From Microbacterium sp. cf332 (GTDB lineage Bacteria; Actinomycetota; Actinomycetes; Actinomycetales; Microbacteriaceae), in NCBI RefSeq assembly GCF_900102175.1, contig NZ_FNKN01000003.1:248414-312413 (forward strand): a stretch of 64,000 nucleotides of DNA, given 5' to 3'. Position numbers and translations under genes: made by a program. The stretch's first letter is position 1. Each line of letters opens with the position of its first letter. This document shows positions 59,721 to 64,000 of the stretch, one piece after another. The notes beneath the pieces were generated by a model. That model saw nothing but the letters and a program-made list of their open reading frames with translations. It had not been told where the DNA came from and searched no databases.

Positions 59721-60128
59721 TCAGTCGCGGACGGCGGCGACGGCTTCGATCTCGACGAGCTGGTCGTCGTAGCCGAGCACGGTCACACCCAGGAGGGTGC
59801 TCGGCACGTCGTGGTCGCCGAAGGCGTCGCGCACGACCTCCCACGCCGTCACGAGGTCGGACTGCGATGACGATGCGACGAGCACGCGCGTGCTGATGAC
59901 GTCCTCGATCGTGGCTCCGGCGGCCGCGAGCGCGACCCGCATGTTGTCGATGCAGGATGCCGCCTGAGCTGCGTAGTCCCCGACGCCGACGGTGGTTCCA
60001 TCGGCCGCGAGCGGGCACGATCCCGCCAGGAAGACGAGCCGGGCGTCCGCCGGCGCGGTGGCGGCGTACGCGTACTCGGCGGCGTCCGACAGGGCCGCCG
60101 CGCGGATCAGGGTGACGGTCTTCGCCAT
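59721..60128 (-). CDS. RidA-family protein
   Basis: 135-residue YjgF/YER057c/UK114 protein: RLVFLAGSCPLAADGTTVGVGDYAAQAASCIDNMRVALAAAGATIEDVISTRVLVAS and LGVTVLGYDDQLVEIEAVAAV. It has the conserved Arg (STRVLV) and Glu (VEIEA) of the active subgroup, so deamination of reactive enamines/imines is plausible. Stands alone. Confidence 0.92.
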   Translation of the reverse strand: MAKTVTLIRAAALSDAAEYAYAATAPADARLVFLAGSCPLAADGTTVGVGDYAAQAASCIDNMRVALAAAGATIEDVISTRVLVASSSQSDLVTAWEVVRDAFGDHDVPSTLLGVTVLGYDDQLVEIEAVAAVRD

Positions 60129-60211
60129 GGTGCGCTCCGGGGTTTCAGGGTCGGAATCCAGCCTGCCACGCCCCCGGACGCGACCCGACCCGAGGGCTGC
60201 TTCGCGCGTGC

Positions 60212-60217
60212 GAGGAT
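60212..60217 (+). promoter_or_regulatory. -10 box of leaderless transglutaminase-like gene
   Basis: GAGGAT ends exactly 6 nt before the GTG at 60224. Confidence 0.4.
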
Positions 60218-60223
60218 TGCCCG

Positions 60224-61051
60224 GTGCAGCGCATCCTGACGGCCGAACTCGACCTCCAGATGACCGGTCCCGTCGACGTCATCCTGCAGGTCGCCGCGTC
60301 GCGCGCCGCGTCGTTCAGCGAGGAGCGCCTGAGCGTCTCGCTGGCCGGGCAGGAGGTGCCGGTGACCGAGCTCGTCGACCCGCCCGGCGACCCGGCCGGT
60401 AGCCGCATCCACCGCATCTCCGGCGCGCCGGGCACGGTTGTCGTTCGTTACCGAGCGGTCGTCGACGGCACCGCCGCACCGGCCCCGACGAGCGACCTCG
60501 ACGCGATCGCCTACCTGCGTCCGAGCCGGTACGCGCAGTCGGACGAGGTCTTCGCGCAGGCGCGACGGCAGTTCCGCGGCCTGCAGGGGCGCGAGCTCGT
60601 CTCAGCGATCAGCGACTTCGTGGCCACGAGCACGACCTACGCCCCGGGGCTCAGCCTCGGCACCGACTCCGCGGTGACGACGCTCGCGAGCGGCCAGGGC
60701 GTGTGCCGCGACTACGCCCACCTCGTCATCGCCCTCCTGCGTGCGATGGACGTGCCGGCCCGGTACGCCGCCTGCTACGCGCCGGGCCTGCGACCCATGG
60801 ACTTCCACGCGGTCGCCGAGGCTTACCTCGACGGCGCGTGGCACGTCATCGACGCGACCCGGCTCTCGAACCGGCGCGGTCTCGTCCGCATCGCGACCGG
60901 GCGGGATGCCGCGGACTGCGCGTTCCTGAGCTACTACGGCGGCAACATCGCGCTCACGCATCTTCGCGTGGACGCCGAGGTCGCCGGGGGAGACGCGGCG
61001 TTCGACGACGCGTCCGCCGACGACCACGAGGCGTTCGTCTCCATCGCCTGA
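60224..61051 (+). CDS. Transglutaminase-like domain protein
   Basis: 275-residue protein with the Cys-His-Asp triad of the transglutaminase-like superfamily: Cys161 in GQGVCRDYAHLVIALLRAMDVPARYAACY, His195 in PMDFHAVAEAYLDGAWHVIDAT, Asp210. No signal peptide, so cytosolic. Actinobacterial relatives cluster with circularly permuted amidoligase/transpeptidase-like genes, but no such partner is here. GTG start at 60224. Confidence 0.9.
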   Translation: MQRILTAELDLQMTGPVDVILQVAASRAASFSEERLSVSLAGQEVPVTELVDPPGDPAGSRIHRISGAPGTVVVRYRAVVDGTAAPAPTSDLDAIAYLRPSRYAQSDEVFAQARRQFRGLQGRELVSAISDFVATSTTYAPGLSLGTDSAVTTLASGQGVCRDYAHLVIALLRAMDVPARYAACYAPGLRPMDFHAVAEAYLDGAWHVIDATRLSNRRGLVRIATGRDAADCAFLSYYGGNIALTHLRVDAEVAGGDAAFDDASADDHEAFVSIA

Positions 61052-61111
61052 GTCCGACGGCCGTCGCGTTCATCCGCGAGGCACCGACAGCCCGCCTAGA
61101 ATCGGAGGGCT

Positions 61112-62779
61112 ATGAATCCCGATGCCCTCGCCGAAGCACTCCTGTCCGTCGTCGCCCCCCTCGCCGAGGCGCGACGCCCCGGGTCGAGCGAAGGTCTCAC
61201 CGCCGCCGACTTCGTCCTCGAGCGGCCGAAGAACCGCGACCACGGCGACTGGGCCTCGAACGCTGCGATGAAGCTCGCGAAGAAGGTCGGGACCAACCCC
61301 CGCGAGTTCGCGACCGAGATCGCGGACGCGCTCGCCGAGACCCCCGGAGTGGCCTCGGTCGAGGTCGCCGGCCCCGGGTTCATCAACATCCGTCTGGATG
61401 CCGCCGCCGCCGGCGCGCTCGCCCGCCAGATCGTCGAGCTCGGCTCGGCCTTCGGACGCAACGACAGTCAGACCGGAAACTCGATCAACCTCGAGTTCGT
61501 CAGCGCCAACCCCACCGGTCCGATGCACATCGGTCACACGCGGTGGGCGGCCCTCGGCGACGCCATCGCCCGGCTGCTCCTCGCGAGTGGCGCCGAGCTC
61601 GTGCGCGAGTTCTACATCAATGACGCGGGTGCGCAGATGCAGCGGTTCGGCCGCTCGGTGCTCGCGAGCGCGAAGGGGGAGCCGACTCCGGAGGACGGCT
61701 ACCCGGGCGCCTACATCGACGAGCTCGCGCAGCGCGTGCTCGCCGCTCGCCCCGACCTGCTGACCCTGCCGCAGGACGAGCAGGAGCAGATCGCGCTCGA
61801 CCTCGGGTACGAGCTGCAGATGGCCGACCTGAAGGACTCGCTCGAGAAGTTCAACGTCCACTTCGACGTCTTCTTCAGCGAGCGGCTGCTGCACACCACG
61901 CCCGCCGATGGCGGCCCGAGCCTCGTCGACCAGGCCGTCGATCGGCTGCGTGCGCAGGGGCACGTGTTCGACCAGGACGACGCCGTGTGGGTGCGGACCA
62001 CCGACTTCGGCGACGATAAGGACCGCGTCATCCGGCGCTCGAACGGCGAGTACACCTACTTCGCCGCCGACGCCGCGTACTACCTGAACAAGGGCGACCG
62101 CGGCTTCGCGCACAAGATCTATCTGCTCGGCGCCGACCACCACGGCTACGTCCACCGTCTGAAGGCCCTCGCGGGTGCCGCGGGCGACGACCCGGAGAAG
62201 GACATCGAGGTGCTCATCGGGCAGCTCGTCTCGATCAACGGCGCGCGCCTGTCGAAGCGTGCGGGCAACATCATCGAGCTCGACGACCTGCGCGACTGGC
62301 TCGGCACCGACGCGCTGCGGTACTCGCTCGCGCGCTACCCGGCCGACTCGCCTCTGACACTCGACCCCGAGATCCTGCAGAAGCGCACCAACGACAACCC
62401 TGTCTTCTACGTGCAGTACGCCCACGCGCGCACGCACAACGTGGCGCGCAACGCCGCCGACTCGGGTGTGACGCGCGACGCGTTCGCTCCGGAGCTGCTC
62501 GATCACGAGACCGAATCGGCTCTGCTGGGTGCCCTCCAGGAGTTCCCCCGCATCGTCGCCTTCGCCGCCGAATTGCGCGAGCCGCACCGCGTCGCCCGCT
62601 ATCTCGAAGAGCTCGCGAGCCTCTACCACCGGTGGTACGACACCTGCCGGGTCACGCCGCTCGGCGACGAGGAGGTCACCGACACGCACCGCACGCGCCT
62701 GTGGTTGAACGACGCGACCGGCCAGGTGCTCCGCAACGGCCTCGACCTGCTGGGCGTCAGCGCGCCCGAACGGATGTGA
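61112..62779 (+). CDS. argS: Arginyl-tRNA synthetase
   Basis: 555-residue class I synthetase: N-terminal additional domain with FVLERPKNRDHGDWASNAAMKLAK, HIGH motif at 139-142 (NPTGPMHIGHTRWAALGD), REFYINDAGAQMQRFG, and the KMSKS-equivalent region RLSKRAGN without the usual first Lys, as is common in ArgRS. TAGAAT and GGAGG precede the ATG. Co-directional with the next gene 4 bp away. Confidence 0.97.
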   Translation: MNPDALAEALLSVVAPLAEARRPGSSEGLTAADFVLERPKNRDHGDWASNAAMKLAKKVGTNPREFATEIADALAETPGVASVEVAGPGFINIRLDAAAAGALARQIVELGSAFGRNDSQTGNSINLEFVSANPTGPMHIGHTRWAALGDAIARLLLASGAELVREFYINDAGAQMQRFGRSVLASAKGEPTPEDGYPGAYIDELAQRVLAARPDLLTLPQDEQEQIALDLGYELQMADLKDSLEKFNVHFDVFFSERLLHTTPADGGPSLVDQAVDRLRAQGHVFDQDDAVWVRTTDFGDDKDRVIRRSNGEYTYFAADAAYYLNKGDRGFAHKIYLLGADHHGYVHRLKALAGAAGDDPEKDIEVLIGQLVSINGARLSKRAGNIIELDDLRDWLGTDALRYSLARYPADSPLTLDPEILQKRTNDNPVFYVQYAHARTHNVARNAADSGVTRDAFAPELLDHETESALLGALQEFPRIVAFAAELREPHRVARYLEELASLYHRWYDTCRVTPLGDEEVTDTHRTRLWLNDATGQVLRNGLDLLGVSAPERM

Positions 62780-62783
62780 CGAC

Positions 62784-63596
62784 GTGAGCGGTGCGACGCA
62801 GCCGACCCTCCCGCTGCCGGAGGCGAGCGCCGCTCCCGCGCGCCGCCGACGCCGCGCGCTTCCCTGGATCATCGCCCTCGTGGTGGTCGTCGGGCTCGCC
62901 GTCGCGGCCTGGTTCATCGCCGAGAGCATCACGCGCAGCATCCTGACGAACACGGTGCGCGAGCAGGTCATCACCCAGCTCGCGCTTCCGGAGGACCAGC
63001 AGATCGACGTCGGATTCGACGAGCCGGTGCTGCCGCAGGTCATCGGAGGCAGCCTCGACCGCCTCGACATCGCGAGCGACGACGTGCCGCTCGGCGACGT
63101 GCTCGCCGACGTCTCGGTGCGCGCGACGGACGTGCCGATCCGCGGCGACGGCGACATCGGCTCGGCCGACGCGACCGTCGTGTTCGCTGAGGATCAGCTC
63201 GAGATCCTGCTCTCGCAGGTGTCCGGCGTCTCGGGCGCCGGGCTGACCCTCGACCCGCCGAACGTGACGGTCGACGTGGACATGCCGGTCTTCGCCGTGT
63301 CGGTGGCCGTCGGTCTCGATCTCACTCCGAGCGCCGTCGACGGCGACATCGTGCTCACGCCGACCGCGGTCCGGCTCGGCAACGCCGAACTGACCGGCGA
63401 CGGACTGCGCGACCGATTCGGTTCCGTGGTCGACGGCGTCGTTCGCGACTATCCGATCTGCATCCGCGACCGGCTGCCCGCGGGGCTGACGCTGCGCGAG
63501 GTGCACGTGGAGCCGTCCGCGCTGGTGGCCGAGGTCGACGTCGACGGTGCGATCATCCGCGACGCGTCGCTGCAGGCCGACGGCACCTGCTCCTGA
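62784..63596 (+). CDS. LmeA/DUF2993-family phospholipid-binding protein
   Basis: 270-residue protein: Pro/Arg-rich N-terminus (PARRRRRALPWIIALVVVVGLAVAAWFIAES) forms one signal-anchor helix, followed by a DUF2993 domain (VREQVITQLALPEDQQIDVGFDEPVLPQVIGGSLDRLDIASDDVPLGDVLADVSVRATDVPI). In mycobacteria LmeA of this family binds phosphatidylinositides and supports lipomannan elongation, a possible link to the GT87-like gene at 9564. Ends with a Cys pair (PICIRDR, DGTCS). Confidence 0.88.
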   Translation: MSGATQPTLPLPEASAAPARRRRRALPWIIALVVVVGLAVAAWFIAESITRSILTNTVREQVITQLALPEDQQIDVGFDEPVLPQVIGGSLDRLDIASDDVPLGDVLADVSVRATDVPIRGDGDIGSADATVVFAEDQLEILLSQVSGVSGAGLTLDPPNVTVDVDMPVFAVSVAVGLDLTPSAVDGDIVLTPTAVRLGNAELTGDGLRDRFGSVVDGVVRDYPICIRDRLPAGLTLREVHVEPSALVAEVDVDGAIIRDASLQADGTCS

Positions 63597-63635
63597 CCCG
63601 CGAGCCGCTCGCGGTCCGCGCGGCGGCAGCGGTGC

Positions 63636-64000
63636 TCAGTGACCGTGGGCGAGCAGCAGCGCGACCGCCACGAGGGCGACGAGGCCGAGCAGCAGCGTCG
63701 ACGCCACGAGTCGCTGCACGATGCTCAGCCCCGTACGGGCGCTCGCGAGGAGCACGACCCCGACCAGCACCGCCGCGTCGACGACGATGCCGATGATGAG
63801 GGCGGTGTCGAGGTCGATCAGCCCGCCCAGGGCGAGCAGGAGTGCGAGCAGCGGAAACGACGCTGTCCCGAGGGCGACGACGGCGGTTCGGGCCATGACG
63901 GCGAGCTCGCGCCCGCGGGGGAACTGCCGGTGACCGATCTGATGCGCGATGACCTCGGCCACGAAACCCGCCGCAGCGATCGCGAAGATGCCGACGACGA
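63636..64000 (-). CDS. Integral membrane protein (partial)
   Basis: The visible 121 codons run off the right edge at the 5' end. From the edge it reads VVGIFAIAAAGFVAEVIAHQIGHRQFPRGRELAVMARTAVVALG, then three more hydrophobic helices (FPLLALLLALGGLIDLDTALIIGIVVDAAVLVGVVLLA; LVASTLLLGLVALVAVALLLA) and ends HGH. It looks like the C-terminal half of a small polytopic protein (VIT1-like or unknown). No function assigned. Confidence 0.65.
   Translation of the reverse strand, partial: VVGIFAIAAAGFVAEVIAHQIGHRQFPRGRELAVMARTAVVALGTASFPLLALLLALGGLIDLDTALIIGIVVDAAVLVGVVLLASARTGLSIVQRLVASTLLLGLVALVAVALLLAHGH

Noticed and set aside
1..64000. Prophage, insertion sequences, integrons, CRISPR or a biosynthetic cluster
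   Set aside because: No transposase, integrase, phage structural, cas, NRPS or PKS motifs were seen anywhere in the window; the genes are mainly housekeeping, transport and stress functions.

Overview
The window is a dense, very GC-rich piece of chromosome from an actinobacterium. The gene content points to the family Microbacteriaceae, probably Microbacterium or a close relative: a fused E2-E1 2-oxoglutarate decarboxylase (kgd), GuaB1, a MarR/DUF7882 pair, emfourin beside a protealysin-like protease, many Microbacterium-type small proteins and an IdeR/DtxR-type iron box. The genus is an inference. I see no prophage, insertion sequence, CRISPR array or rRNA. One tRNA (Arg, CCG) is present.

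Layout. 1-7.5 kb: kgd (cut by the left edge), guaB1, a decayed nuclease-like gene, and a tandem pair of CNNM/CorC-type membrane proteins preceded by a short proline-rich leader ORF. 7.6-12.4 kb: an old-yellow-enzyme reductase, then a rightward block with nnrD, a GT87-like membrane protein, a thiamine-binding protein and an MFS exporter. 12.4-20.2 kb: metX and metY, separated by a DUF2332 gene and a TerC-family gene under a yybP-ykoY (Mn2+) riboswitch; then an SDR and an MFS transporter. 20.3-23 kb: ung, a GNAT enzyme and a protealysin-emfourin protease/inhibitor pair. 23-28 kb: a complete five-gene oligopeptide-type ABC importer with overlapping stop/start codons. 28-38 kb: an alpha/beta hydrolase, an AhpD-like protein, a phosphatase, an iron-box SIP-domain gene, a TPM-PspA-arginase-metallopeptidase operon, DUF3097, trmB and a CPBP-like protein. 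38-45 kb: a guanidine-III riboswitch with a paired SMR exporter, small acidic proteins, stress-type enzymes, a Nei-like glycosylase, a MarR/DUF7882 operon, a lipoprotein and an M23 peptidase with DUF5648 repeats. 45-53.7 kb: a TetR-controlled oligosaccharide importer with a GH3 beta-glucosidase, with two matched operators over its promoter. 53.8-57.1 kb: a second TetR gene and a second CNNM/CorC pair, again with a short leader ORF. 57.2-64 kb: TetR plus NAD(P)H oxidoreductase, tRNA-Arg, SGNH hydrolase, RidA, transglutaminase, argS, an LmeA/DUF2993 protein and a cut membrane protein.

The most interesting pattern is shared by the two CNNM/CorC operons. In each, a 21- or 26-codon leader ORF overlaps the start codon of the first CNNM gene and runs through a C4-5/G5 hairpin that hides the G-rich ribosome-binding region, with exactly 8 nt between hairpin and ATG. 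This looks like a translation-coupled, possibly Mg2+-responsive leader used twice. A second window-wide pattern is a TANNNT-type -10 box ending exactly 6 nt before the start codon of at least twelve genes, which predicts many leaderless mRNAs and fixes several start codons.
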